Shown here piece by piece: positions 43,475 through 54,924 of a DNA stretch of 64,000 bases. The stretch is from Odontocerum albicorne. Its lineage: Eukaryota; Arthropoda; Insecta; Trichoptera; Odontoceridae. A program made the position numbers and the translations under genes. Location of the stretch: assembly GCA_949825065.1 (NCBI GenBank), contig OX463863.1, positions 21,290,251-21,354,250 on the forward strand. Direction: 5' to 3'. The notes under the pieces were generated by a model, which had not been told where the DNA came from, ran no database searches, and saw only the letters and a program-made list of their open reading frames with translations. Position 1 is the first letter of the stretch. Every line of letters begins with the position of its first letter.

Positions 43475-44511
43475 TTACCTTCGGCGTGGATTTTTGCACT
43501 TTGGCGTAGATGGAATGTTTATCTTTTCATGATTTAAATATTTTTTTGGTATAAATCTTGTAGGGTTGTCAGCAGAAGTAGCGGGGCGTTGAACTTTGTT
43601 GAGCATTACTTTTTTTGAATTTTTCTTAATCAATTGCCGAATAACAGATAGCTGAAATTCAGCCAGACTAACCGATTTAGATGTAAAAAGTTTGTACAAA
43701 ATATGGGCGTTGAGCAAATACAAATCTATTACATGGAAAAACACCTTCTTGTACCATTTGACGGACTTTCTCATGCAACTTAATCCACTTAGCATCATGT
43801 CCGCTTTGTCTACCAAACCCATACATTTGTTGTAATCGATTACGCACTTGGGTTTTAGTATGGCTTCACCGGTTGACCTGTTTATTTTTCCAGTACAATC
43901 TTTTGAATCGTCATGAAGAGTGGTAAGCATGTGCACGTCGCGCCGATCACACCATTTCAGCGCCAGCAATTTTCTATTATTAAAAGATTCCAGTTCTCCC
44001 TTTTTCAATTTTTTTAAACTTGGCATGCCTTTTCGGTTTTTACGCACTGTTCCGCAAGCATTTGTTTTGTTTTCATATAATCGTTTAAAGAGTTCAGGGC
44101 TAGTGTACCAGTTATCATAAAACAAACTGTGTCCTTTTCCGATATAATTATTTAACAGAGTTGTGACCACTGAACCAGATATACCGAGTCCCATTTCATT
44201 GACAATTTCAGTTTGAGATCCTGTATAAATTATGAAATCTAATATATATCCAGTCATCACGTCACAGAGTACAAACATTTATATTCCAAATCTATGCCGT
44301 TTTGATGGGATATATTGTTTGAAAACCAAGCGCCCTTCGAAAGCAATTATGCTTTCATCTATGCAGGGATTCTGAAAAGGTGCGAAGCTTTCTTTAAATA
44401 TTTTTCTAGTAAAATCAATCACAATTTTTATTTTATGCAGTCTATCTGATGATTGTGATGCGTTGTCACTAAAATGTAGCATCTGTAAAATGAGCTCAAA
44501 TCTGTCCCTAG
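43475..44511 (-). pseudogene. PiggyBac-like element 2 transposase, C-terminal two thirds
   Basis: Reading continues from the insertion point: RDRFELILQMLHFSDNAS, then NPCIDESIIAFEGRLVFKQY (first catalytic Asp), then a TAA at 44279-44281 within FGI-stop-MFVLCD where family members have Lys, then FYDNWYTSPELF (second Asp) and CMGLVDKADMM (third). The tail PATSADNPTRFIPKKYL is basic and short, apparently without a complete Cys-rich domain. Only the nonsense codon breaks this part. Confidence 0.87.
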
Positions 44512-47164
44512 CCTTTTAACTGCCGGCAGGTACATGTATGGCGGTACCCAGCACGCCGCGAATTTTACGACAAAAATAAAACCTTCTAAACATATCGTTA
44601 TTGAAAGTGTAATAAAGTTTATTTATAAAACTTACCAAATAAATGAAGAGCGCGCCGCCGCCAGTCGTGCCGTCATTTATCCATAATCATAAAATTAATT
44701 GTTCATGGTGCAGGGTTGTCACAAAATTTGTCATAGAAAATATGAAAACTAAATTATATGTCAAAAGTAATTGTTTATGTTAGTTTAATATTAAAAGTAT
44801 ACACACACACACTATGATTTAAAAAAAAATAAAAGTCTTCTATCGTATGATAAGTCTCAAAACAAGTATCCACGCAGAGAGCCACTTTGCACTGTTTGCA
44901 TTGATATCTCGATTCTTTCCGTATTTTTTTGGACAAACACACTACACATCTCTTCATTGATTTAACTTTACCCTCTTTTGTAGGTAATTTACCCATAAAA
45001 TGCCTTTCTGTTAAACGTGATGGTAATTCCGATTGGCTCTTCCTTGGCGCGGATTTGGAGGTCACATCACGTTTGTGCTCATGTATAAGTTGCCGAATTA
45101 CTTCTAACTGAAATTGTGCTAGCGGCACCCGTTTTCCCGTTTTTTGACAGTGTAATATATGGGCATTTAATAAAGAAAGGTCCAAAAGGTGGAAAAACAT
45201 TTTTTTATACCATCTCATCGTTTTTCGCGATGAGTGTGTATTTGACAGTGCCATGTCAGATTTATCGACCGCACCCATATTTTTGTTGTAGTCCTGAACG
45301 CATTCAGGTTTGAATATTGATTCATGTCGGTAGGTGGTTTTTCCTGTATCGGTAAGGTTAGCAGGATGCAGAGTTGTAAGCATCGATACCTCCCTTTTAT
45401 CCTTCCAAATTTGTGCCGAAACGGTAACTGTGTGAAAAGCTTTCATTTCGCCTTTTTTTAATTTTTCAGTTAGTTTTGGCATTCCTTTTCGGTTCATCCT
45501 AACAGTACCGCAAGCATTTGTTTTTCGGGCGTGTAGTTTTTGAAACAAAGTTGGGCTGGTGTACCAATTATCCACATACAACGTGTGTCCACGATCTAAA
45601 TATGGCTCCATTAGTGACATAACTACACTGCCCGAAATACCGATGTGTGGGTGTGTCACATATTTTGTCGATTTTCCAGTATAAACAATAAAATTTAATA
45701 CATAACCCGTAGCACAATCACATATGACAAAAATTTTTATGCCGAAACGGCTGGCTTTAGACGGAATATATTGACGAAACCACAACCTGCCTTTGAAAAG
45801 CAACAAACTTTCATCGATACATATATTCATGTAAGGATACATGTATTGTCCAAAAATGCTTTTGAAATGGTCAACGAGGAATCGTATTTTGAACATCTTG
45901 TCTCCACTTGCTTGTTGCGTGTTGTCGCAGAAATGAAGCATTCTAAGAATTATCTGGAATCGGTTGCGGGACATGGTATCGGAATATATTGGTGAAAACA
46001 ACAATAAATCAGTAGACCAGTGATCTTCTATCTTATTCCTTGAGTTGCAGGCCATCAAAATAGATATCGCAAGAAAGAGGTATAATTCTTCGACTGTTAC
46101 GTCTACCCACTGTTTTAGCCTCCAACTTAATTCGTTGCAGTTGTTTTTGACGTATTGGTACTGCTTATTGGATTGATCGGCGATAAAATTCATAAGCGTG
46201 CTGTTCATAAACAGTTTGAAAAAGTCTACTTCTCTGGTACCAACACTCTCTACATCCGCTCCTGATTTTGAGCTAGAGAACGAGTTGACAATGGGAATAA
46301 AGTCATCCGTTTTCCATTCAAAAACTGGTGCCGATTCATCAAACCCGGGAACGTTCGACACATCTGGTTCCTCATCGTCAGAATCGACACTAAAATCACT
46401 GTCATCAGAGTCGGCAGTGACGGCAACTCTGTCCATAAATTCTCCGCACGGTTGAGTGTTTTGAGACGTACTAGGCTCTTCTTCCATTTTGAGTGGATCG
46501 AATATCAAAAACTTTATAACGTATAAAAAAATGTACATAAAAATTTGACAACGTGCGATTAGGTTCCGACACTCGTAAACTTATAAAATAAACTAACAGA
46601 TTCACAACACAACAGGCACAATAGTAAAATTTAGCACGAAAATACACTGACAAAATGCGAAATAACTATGTCAAAACACTTTTTTTTCTCTCATAAAGTA
46701 ATTATGATAAAACTTATTCAAAAGAAATAAAAATCAGAAAATTCTACCGCGAAATAAGTTTCAAATATAATATGAACCGCTATACATGGAACACGAAATA
46801 AAACTGTACTCTGTAGACGAAAAATTATATACGCAAAACATCGATAGAAATTCGGGGATTCCTAAAAATCCCGGCAAATAAACGGCTATTACACAACCCT
46901 GAGCGCCATCAGTTGTTCCGACGACAAAGCTCTCTTTAATTTACGTTTAAAGTGGTAAAAACAAATTCTGTTTCAATTCTAAGTATGCAAAGATATTCAC
47001 AATAGATGCCACTATGTGTTCAATATATTTGTACATTTTAAATAATTTATTTTCTTTAGTAAAATCCCATTTAAAACGGCGCGTCTTAAGACGTAATTTG
47101 TGTATGAGCGGCGCTCCGTTCACAGAAAATTATGCGTCTTAAGACGCTTTTGGCAGTTAAAGGG
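44512..47164 (-). mobile_element. PiggyBac-like element 3 (intact-looking) with CTAG target duplication
   Basis: This 2653 bp element is nested in the transposase gene of element 2. The ends are CCTTTTAACTGCC (44512) and, inverted, CCCTTTAACTGCC (47164). They are flanked by CTAG at 44508-44511 and 47165-47168. Removing the element and one CTAG restores the host reading frame and the family motif MSRDRF. Placing the ends at the TTAA two bases inside would leave a stop and a frameshift in the host. Subterminal palindromes are GCGTCTTAAGACGC (47134-47147), CGTCTTAAGACG (47082-47093) and CTGCCGGCAG (44519-44528). Confidence 0.87.
44775..46487 (-). CDS. PiggyBac-like (PGBD4-like) transposase, intact frame
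   Basis: I place the start at ATG 46487 (MEEEPSTSQNTQPCGEFMDR), giving 570 aa; an upstream in-frame ATG at 46538 gives a hydrophobic extension unlike the family. The N-terminus is acidic (residues 20-60). The catalytic core shows IDESLLLFKGR (Asp225), YVDNWYTSPTLF (Asp306) and GAVDKSDMA (Asp408, Asp411), with QYIPSKASRFGIKIF between. The C-terminus has a Cys-rich domain (CVVCLSKK, then CKQCKVALC, then C and H, about residues 515-550), as in piggyBac end-binding domains. No lesion was seen. Confidence 0.93.
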   Translation of the reverse strand: MEEEPSTSQNTQPCGEFMDRVAVTADSDDSDFSVDSDDEEPDVSNVPGFDESAPVFEWKTDDFIPIVNSFSSSKSGADVESVGTREVDFFKLFMNSTLMNFIADQSNKQYQYVKNNCNELSWRLKQWVDVTVEELYLFLAISILMACNSRNKIEDHWSTDLLLFSPIYSDTMSRNRFQIILRMLHFCDNTQQASGDKMFKIRFLVDHFKSIFGQYMYPYMNICIDESLLLFKGRLWFRQYIPSKASRFGIKIFVICDCATGYVLNFIVYTGKSTKYVTHPHIGISGSVVMSLMEPYLDRGHTLYVDNWYTSPTLFQKLHARKTNACGTVRMNRKGMPKLTEKLKKGEMKAFHTVTVSAQIWKDKREVSMLTTLHPANLTDTGKTTYRHESIFKPECVQDYNKNMGAVDKSDMALSNTHSSRKTMRWYKKMFFHLLDLSLLNAHILHCQKTGKRVPLAQFQLEVIRQLIHEHKRDVTSKSAPRKSQSELPSRLTERHFMGKLPTKEGKVKSMKRCVVCLSKKIRKESRYQCKQCKVALCVDTCFETYHTIEDFYFFLNHSVCVYTFNIKLT

Positions 47165-47168
47165 CTAG

Positions 47169-47703
47169 ACATTGTTTGCCCGAAAAAAGGACTCAGCAGA
47201 AGAGGATCTGCTGGCCAGTGCTCCTCGATGGTAAGATGACGATTCCTCGTCATTTACATTGTAACTGCTACAAATATGTACATTTCGTAAATAAATGTAT
47301 CATACCATTTTCTTATCCTTGATTTATCTCCAAAACTTTTATTATTAATTTCATGTTGATAAAAACTATTCGTTTCGTCAACAATTTTGCTAGTTATATC
47401 TTCATTGAGAATATGTTCAAAATAGTCAAGTTCGGTGGAGTTTTCAGAAAACGTAATGTCTGGATTCCCTCCTGAAAATGCGTTAAAATTATGAATAACC
47501 GGAATATGTGGACCCGAAAGCCACGAAGATGAAAACGTTTCTGTAGACGATTTGCCGCCAAATCCAACATTTTCATTATCGGAATCAATAACATCACTAA
47601 GGTTGGAAATATTATCGTCTTCATTAACACTTGATCCGTAATTTGACCCAAGTTCACATACGTAATCGCAAATTTCTTTTTCACTTAGACCACGTTTAGC
47701 CAT
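47169..47703 (-). pseudogene. PiggyBac-like element 2 transposase, N-terminal part
   Basis: The frame starts at 47703 (MAKRGLSEKEICDYVCELGS), has an acidic stretch (NEDDNISNLSDVIDSDNENV) and NSFYQHEINNKSFG, and reads EMYIFVAVTM before TAA at 47254-47256. Beyond the stop the same frame continues RHLTIEEHWPADPLLLSPFF and GQTMS up to the insertion point. It joins in frame with 44511 downward if element 3 is removed with one CTAG, for a total of about 523 codons with two stops. Confidence 0.85.
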
Positions 47704-48239
47704 AATGAAAATAACGTGTTAAAAATAATAAAACAGAAAATTTATTGATTTCAAATACAAATATCAAATTTGACATCAAAACACTAAAAACTGACAATAA
47801 CTAAACGAACCACACACAATTATATAGTCACTAATTAAAAATATTTTAAAAGAAATAAAAAAATCACATTGAATGCTGCTCGTATATAAAATATTTAGGT
47901 AATGTTTATTTATATAAGAGAGATACACCGCAGGACTCCGTACGTGACAGGTAATTCCGAACGGCCATCACGAACATCAGTATGCGTCACACATACTGAC
48001 GCGATAGCTGGAAATATTGAGAAACTAAAAAAATTCGGCGCTCTGTTTATTCAACAATATCTCATAAACTAATATATTATTTGACAAGGTTTTCAGAGAT
48101 GTCGCTAGAATAAAGATTATTTTAAATTTTTGTTCAATTTTCAACCCGATTTTGTGTCATTCTTTTTAAGTATTTGTGATTTGAAACTTGGATTTTCGTC
48201 AGATCACAGGCGTTTGTGCTTCCCGCGAGGAACACGTTA

Positions 48240-48999
48240 AATATGAAATCAAAATTTGAAATTATTTCCGAAAAGATCAATATTTACTACATACAAGGTG
48301 AGATGAAAATAAACATGATGAACGTATAAAATTATCCATGTTTTTGTAAGTCTTCAATGCTTCGAGCAGGATTGTGTAGGTTTAACATCACAATTAGTCT
48401 ATTGAAAGTTCATCAAATTTTCTCAAACAGTTCATGGTATAACAAGATGTACGGAGCAAGTAGACAACAAATATGGAAGCTGGATGAAATGAAGACCTGA
48501 TCTCTCTGTCAACCGCAATACTGTAACATTGTACCATGGCTATTCACCCGCAAGTCAATAAGTGACAAAGCCACTGAACCATAATTCAGTCATTAAATTA
48601 AATAAAAGTTATTTATAAGAACATTGCTGATATTTAAACAAATCATTCCGGTGGCTTTTTTTAAATATTTTTTTCTGTTCTTAATTCCTTACAAAATTAC
48701 CAGAAAAAAGCACATTCTAGACATGAATTCTTTAAAAGTATCAAAGTTTAAGGATTATATAGTAAAAAATTAACAATAATTCACAATGTTTTATTATTAA
48801 TAAAAATAATATTAATCCAGCCACAATGCAGAATAGCGCAACATAACACAGGCTATTAATTTTAAAAAATCATACGAAAATAGTGCAACTACAAAATCAA
48901 ACACCTGAAAATGATTTAAAAAATTATGAAAAATAGTAGTGATAAAATAAAAAATGTAGTTTTATGCTCCTGCTTTTTAAAACAATTTATTTCTTGATA
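48240..48999. other. Left flank of unit C
   Basis: Non-coding sequence shared with unit D (60550-61300) and, from about 48460, with 5340-5930 of unit A. No gene recognised. Confidence 0.65.
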
Positions 49000-49878
49000 T
49001 CTTTAATTAAAAAATGCAATTCTACAATGGAGTTTGAGTGTTTCTAGACACTATGAGTCCTTGCATAAGATATTAAATAACCTTTTTCTAAGAATGTCCT
49101 TCCGTAATTTCCATAGCTTAAAGGGCTCTTATCCACTATGAATCCTTTAATGGTCTATTCAACTTCTATTGTTTGAGACTGCTTTCCACACTGTCCGCAG
49201 CTGTCAAGTTTTTTCCATTTTGAATCCTTTCACGAGATTTTATTGTAGAATATCCACAGTTGCAGGTCTTCTCTACACCATGAATCCTTTCATGATTATA
49301 TATATATATAGCTTTTTTTGACATTCTTGTCACATTGCCCACAGCTGTAGAGCTTCTCTCCTCTATGAATATGTTTAAAATAATATTTTCTTAAGAATTT
49401 CTTCACACAATTTCCACAGCTTATTTCTAGTATGAATACTTGAATGGCATATTAAGTAAAAAAAATAATGTTTTCGCACAATTCATACATTTGTAGGGCT
49501 TCTTCTTCACTATAAATCCTCAGATGGCGTATTAAATTAGCATTATCAGATAATGTCTTATCACATTGTCTACAGCTGTAAGGCTTCTCTAAACTGTGAA
49601 TTCTTTTTGTGAGATTTAAAAAAAATAATTGAGAATGACTTAACAATTTACACAACCATAGAGCTTCTCTCCACAAGTATTATTATTATGTTTTAAGCTC
49701 AATTTTAGTGTAAATAAGTTTTACACTTTTTCAAGCTGCCAGGATTTTTTCCACTATGAATTCTTAAATTGCGTTTTGCATTTGAACTGTTTGAGAACAT
49801 GTTTTCACAATGTTCGAAGCCATGAGAACAATTTTTAATTTTTATTTTCACTATACTGTTTGCTCATATCACCTAAAT
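49000..49878 (-). pseudogene. Decayed C2H2 zinc-finger exon (alpha cassette, unit C)
   Basis: Finger remnants such as KPYSCRQCDKTLSDNANLIR, HLRIYSEEEALQMYELCEN and HSGKNP are scattered through several frames on the minus strand. The acceptor position is at about 49878. Many stops and indels are present, more than in A or B in places. It is non-functional. Confidence 0.72.
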
Positions 49879-50205
49879 CTAAAAATATATGAAAATAAAG
49901 AAAACATCTGTGAATTATAATTTTTTTGAAATATTGAAGGGTTGAAAAGATAGATCTTAGTTCTGATTATTATAGAGCATTTCTCAAATTTGAGTTCTTT
50001 GATTAATACAACAATTAAGTTGTATTGAAATGTTAACTTCGAAAAAAATTTACATGATTAAGATAAAAATATTTTAACTACATATTATTTGCGCTAAGGC
50101 TTAACTTGAATCCTATTTCAAACCAAATTGAAAAGATTATGTTGTTAAAAATTCATTAAATACGTGAAAACTTATTCAGAAAACAATTCAAATATTTATA
50201 CTCAC

Positions 50206-50460
50206 TCGTTATTGTATGCATGTTAGAAACATCAATAGTCTCTGTGTTACTGTCCCGAGCACATTCCTGTTTTATATCCGCTTCCTGTATGTCCATAGCA
50301 AAATCAGGTAATACTGGCGCAATATCCTCTTCTACATTTTCTTCTTTTATGGGAAAATCTGAATCGATTTGAAAGACCAAGTCATGTGAGTGCTTTTGTG
50401 AACTCATGACTGAGGTCATATCTTTATTGAATGTATCATTCAGTGACTGGACCTTAAAAT
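50206..50460 (-). CDS. Second exon of the alpha cassette, unit C
   Basis: A 255 nt exon with acceptor CTAG above 50460 and donor GTGAGT below 50206, phase 1 at both ends. It encodes NDTFNKDMTSVMSSQKHSHD, FPIKEENVEEDIAPVLPDF and MDIQEADIKQECARDSNTE. Its own finger exon is dead. Confidence 0.58.
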
Positions 50461-50831
50461 CTAGGAAAAAACATACAAATTCAAATCTTCTGAAGCAATA
50501 AAACAAAAAGATGATATATCTTATATATTATACACAAAATGAAACTATTTTCTTCGTATTCAACTACGTTAATAAGTCTGAGCTAATAATAAGACCAACA
50601 CAGCACTCATAGAGCTATCTTATCTTAATATGGTAGGGCTTTGCAGCTAGTATGACGTGACTTAAGAAGATTGTTTGGCAGAATGCTCAAGAATCGGTAT
50701 TATCTGTAATAGTTCTAAGTTTGGGGAAGAAGAAAAATAAGATTGAGGGTTTGGTTATCATCAGTAGAAACACCTTATACTTTATGTACTTCAGATGACA
50801 TTGACAATTTTTTGACAAATTTCAATTTATT

Positions 50832-52621
50832 TCAAAATTTAAATGATCTATATGTGATAATGTATTTACCATATTGTCCACAGCTGTAAGGCTTCTCTCC
50901 ACTATGACTCCTTTCATGTAATTTTAATTTTTCTTTTTGTATGAATGTCTTATCACATTGTTCACAGCTGTAAGGCTTCTCTCCACTATGAATCCTTTCA
51001 TGAGATTTTAAATGACCTATTTGTGAGAATGTCTTATCGCATTGTCCACAGCTGTAAGGCTTATCTCCACTATGAATCCTTTCATGAGATTTTAAATGAC
51101 TTTTTTGTGAGAATGTCTTATCACATTGTTCACAGCTGTAAGGCTTCTCTCCACTATGAATCCTTTCATGAGATTTTAAATTACCTATTTGTGAGAATGT
51201 CTTATCGCATTGTCCACACCTGTAAGGCTTCTCTCCACTATGAATACTTTCATGAGTTTTTAAATGATGTTTTCGTAAGAATGTTTTATCACATTGTCCA
51301 CAACTATAAGGCTTCTCTCCACTATGAATCCTTTCATGTAATTTTAATTTTTCTTTTTGTATGAATGTCTTATCACATTGTTCACAGCTGTAAGGCTTCT
51401 CTCCACTATGAATCCTTTCATGAGATTTTAAATGACCTATTTGTGAGAATGTCTTATCGCATTGTCCACAGCTGTAAGGCTTCTCTCCACTATGGATCCT
51501 TTCATGAGATTTTAAATGACTTTTTTGTGAGAATGTCTTATCACATTGTTCACAGATGTAAGGCTTCTCTCCACTATGAATCCTTTCATGAGATTTTAAA
51601 TAACCTATTTGTGAGAATGTCTTATCGCATTGTCCACACCCGTAAGGCTTCTCTCCACTATGAATACTTTCATGAGTTTTTAAATGACCTTTTCGTAAGA
51701 ATGTTTTATCACATTGTCCACAACTGTAAGGCTTCTCTCCACTATGAATCCTTTCATGATTATGCAAACAATCTTTTCGTAAGAATGTCTTATCACATTG
51801 TCCACAGCTGTAAAGTTTTTCTCCACTATGAATCCTTTCATGAGATTTCAAATAACATTTTAGAGAGAAGGTCTTGTCACATTGTACACAGCCGTAAGGC
51901 TTTTGTCCACTATGAATCCTTTCATGAGATTTTAAATCCCCTTTTTGTGAGAATGTTTTATCACACTGTCCACATCTGTAAGGCTTCTCTCCACTTTGAC
52001 TCCTTTCATGACGTTTTAAATGACCTATTCGTGAGAATGTCTTATTACATTGTCCACAGCTGTAAGGCTTCTCTCCACTATGAATCCTTTCATGAGATTT
52101 TAAATTATATATTTGTGAGAATGTCTTATCACATTGTCCACAGCTGTAAGGCTTCTCTTCACTATGAACCTTTTCATGTAATTTTAATTTAGGTTTTTTT
52201 GAGAATGCTTTATCACATTGTTCACAACTGTAAGGCTTCTCGCTACTATGAATCTTTTCATGAGATTTTAAAAAACATTTATATGAGAATGTCTTATCAC
52301 ATTGTCCACAACTGTAAGATTTCTCTCCACTGTGAATCCTTTCGTGAGATTTTAAATGACCTATTTGTGAGAATGTCTTTTTACATTGTCCACATTTGTA
52401 AGGCTTCTCTCCACTAGGAATCCTTTCATGAGTTTTTAAACGACCTATTCGTGTGAATGGCTTATCACATTGTCCGCAGCTGTAAACCTTCTCTCCATTA
52501 TTAATACTTTCATGATCTCTTAATTTATCTTTTCGTGAGAATGTCTGTGAACAATTCCCACAACGATAGGAATTCTCTTCAGTTGGATTATTTTTAATAA
52601 TTTTTCTCATATCACCTGAAT
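50832..52621 (-). CDS. C2H2 zinc-finger exon of gene C, 20 fingers, intact
   Basis: From acceptor TTTTCAG/ATTCAG at 52621 (an alternative AG 6 nt further keeps frame) the exon is open for 596 codons to TGA 50832-50834. It encodes SGDMRKIIKNNPTEENS and then 20 fingers of 28 residues ([20 protein letters not shown] and variants) with HSGEKPYS linkers, plus a degenerate last one. Fingers 1, 2 and 7 lack the second His (N, P and Q). Fingers 11-15 and 16-20 are a five-finger duplication (420 bp). Joined with exons 52947-53165 and 54925-55108 the product is 730 aa. It is probably a nuclear sequence-specific DNA-binding protein; the target is unknown. Confidence 0.9.
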
Positions 52622-52946
52622 CTGAAAATATATGAAAATTAAGAAAAAATCTCTGTATTGTATATTTTCTAAATATTGTTGAAAGGGTTGAAAAGGTAGA
52701 TCTTAGTTCTTTTTGTAATATAGTATTTCTCAAATTAGAGTTATTTGATTCATACAACAATTAACTTGTATTGAATTGTTAACTAAGAAAAAAACTGACA
52801 GAGTAACGATAATAATATTTTAACTTCATTATTTGCGCTAAGGCTTAACTTGAATACTTTTTCAATAAGAAAAAAATTTAAGTTGTTAAGAATTTAATGA
52901 AAACGCGAAAACTTATTCAGATTACAATTAAAATAATTATACTCAC

Positions 52947-53165
52947 TCGTGATTGCGTGTGTGTCTTGAGCACATTCCTTTTTTATATCCACTTCCTGTA
53001 TGTCCATAGCAAAATCAGGGAATTCTGTCGCAGTATCTTCTTCTACATTTTCTTCTTTTATGAAAAAATCCGAACAAATTTCCAAATCATGGGATTGCCT
53101 TTGTGAACTCATTACTGAGGTAATTTCTTTATTGAATGTATCATAAGATGGCTGGGCTTTAATAT
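52947..53165 (-). CDS. Second exon of zinc-finger gene C
   Basis: A 219 nt exon with acceptor TTTTTTTCATAG above 53165 and donor GTGAGT below 52947, phase 1 at both ends. It encodes SYDTFNKEITSVMSSQRQSH, FFIKEENVEEDTATEFPDF and MDIQEVDIKKECAQDTHAI. It is shorter than in A and B because the SNTETVDVSD segment is missing. Its upstream flank matches exon 2' of units A and B, so unit C keeps the ancestral single exon. Confidence 0.75.
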
Positions 53166-54139
53166 CTATGAAAAAAACATAGAAGTTCAAATCTTCTGAG
53201 ATAATAAAACAAATAGATAATATACTATCAACAACTTGAAACCTCGTTTCTTTCACTTTCTGTTAATAAGTCTGAACTGACAATAAGGCCAACACAGCAC
53301 CCACAGAGCTATCTTATCTTAATATGGCATGGCTTTTTAGCTACTATTATGTGACTCCAGAAGATTATTGGGCCGAATGCTCAAGAAGATTGATGGTGCA
53401 GTTAATATATGTAATAGTTCCAAGTTAGGGGCAGAAGAAAGATAAGGCCGAGAGTTTGGTTCTCATCAGCAGAAAAACCTTATTTTTTATGGTCTTCAAT
53501 GATATTGATTAATTTTGTATCTATTTTAATGCCAAGGATAGAATCATCCACATGATTAATCAGCACCGTACAAGCCAGCATGGTTATGTAACTGTTAATA
53601 ATGTTGAGTTTATATTACCAATTTGACATATGATTCTAATTTTTAACAATCAGTACAGATACTGCCATCTCTGTAGTAGATCATGAATATTTCTATCACT
53701 TGGTATAATAAATTCGGATCAAGATATTGTCATTTTTCTAAAGTGATCTATTTAACAGTCACTTAGTGTTGCCTGTTGGCGTGTCCGATTTTAAAAGTCG
53801 TTTTTTCATATTTTATAAAAACTCTGTCTTGTATTTTTTTTTGACAGTAGTTTATACAAAGATACCAAATTAAATTTGTGCATTGCGTTTCATATTTTAT
53901 GTTCTTTTAGTGTAGTGATATTGAATACAATATAATATACATGAATTCAATTTAGAGACAGGAAAAATCAATGAATTTGATCAAAATGAGGTATACAACA
54001 TAACAGAACATCAACATACCGTGATTAATCAACTTTTTACTTATTATAATGCTTGCTTTTTACTTATGACCACTTTTTACTTATTAAATGTATTATTTAT
54101 AGTTAATGCGTTAACATTGTGGAGCTTTAAAGACATTAT

Positions 54140-54850
54140 AATTGGTTTTATCAAATGCTGTTTATTCCACTTTTTGGAATGGTATAACCGTATCGGTTTC
54201 AAGGCTTTCAGGAGCACAAACAAAACTGAATTCTGTTTAAACTAGTACCAACATACACCCTTCTAACGGCAAACATTCGGGTTGGGGACTGTGGGAGTAG
54301 GAAGGCAGGAGACAATCTCGGCGAGCAGCGGCGAGATTCTTGGGATATATGTGCCTGCCAAATATTCACCCCGATGCAGGGCCTCTAATCTGTCCAATAT
54401 ATTTCCGTTACTACTGATATGTAAGAAATTGGCATCATCGATAGAAAATATTTGTTGTTAAGGCGGATTTGCGTTAACGAAATCTCTTTTCAAAAGATCT
54501 TCCTGCCTTTCCTATAAAGAAATTATCAGTCAGCACATAAAAGTTTATACACACTACTGTCGCTAAAGATTCCATTATAGCCTTTCCCGTTAAATAAGAG
54601 TTTCCGGAGATTAAAATTAGTGCAAAATTCTGGCTTTATGTGACTTTGAATTTGCCGAGATTGTCTCCTCCCTCCCTCAATCCCACATTCCCCAGCTCGA
54701 ATGTTTACAGTTAGAAGCGTGCACGTCGGTACCAGTTCGAATACAATTCAGTCTTGTTTGTGATCCCCTGATGATGAGGTGAAAGCCTTGAAACTGGTAG
54801 GGTTATACTGTTACAAAAAGTGGAATAAAGAGTGTTTGATAAAACAAATT
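54140..54850 (-). mobile_element. Penelope-like element fragment, unit C
   Basis: It has the same inverted-arm structure and site as in A and B. The GIY-YIG coding remnant is more degraded, with several indels and no long frame, consistent with C being older relative to the A/B pair. Confidence 0.68.
54768..54794 (+). ncRNA. Hammerhead-ribozyme-like core motif, unit C
   Basis: CTGATGA and GAAAC have the same spacing and stem II sequence as the A and B copies. The motif is unchanged although the element around it has decayed, but it is too short to argue for constraint. Confidence 0.43.
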
Positions 54851-54924
54851 ACAAAAAGTTGAATGATTGTCTCATATATCTCATATATTTATTTTCACAA
54901 TATGAGTTTATTAAGTTTGCTTAC

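Larger units (their letters stand above)
42841..48236 (-). mobile_element. PiggyBac-like element 2 (decayed, interrupted by element 3)
   Basis: It is flanked by TTAA (42837-42840 and 48237-48240). Its ends are CCTGTACACCGCG and, inverted, CGTGTTCCTCGCG. The homologous uninterrupted site CTTCCTTATTTAAATATGA is at about 60527-60545. Without the nested element (44512-47164) it would be about 2.74 kb. Its transposase has two in-frame stops. A 174 bp derivative of the same family is at 55380-55553. Confidence 0.9.

Noticed and set aside
44516..47160. TTAA target duplication for piggyBac-like element 3
   Set aside because: Excision at these TTAA sites leaves a frameshift and a stop in the host transposase, while the CTAG borders restore the frame and the MSRDRF motif.
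50945..52192. Plus-strand frames with repeated [19 protein letters not shown]
   Set aside because: They are the antisense of the 84 bp zinc-finger repeats; the minus strand has the C2H2 signature and splice sites. The same applies to 10702-11445, 25675-26418 and 63336-63722.
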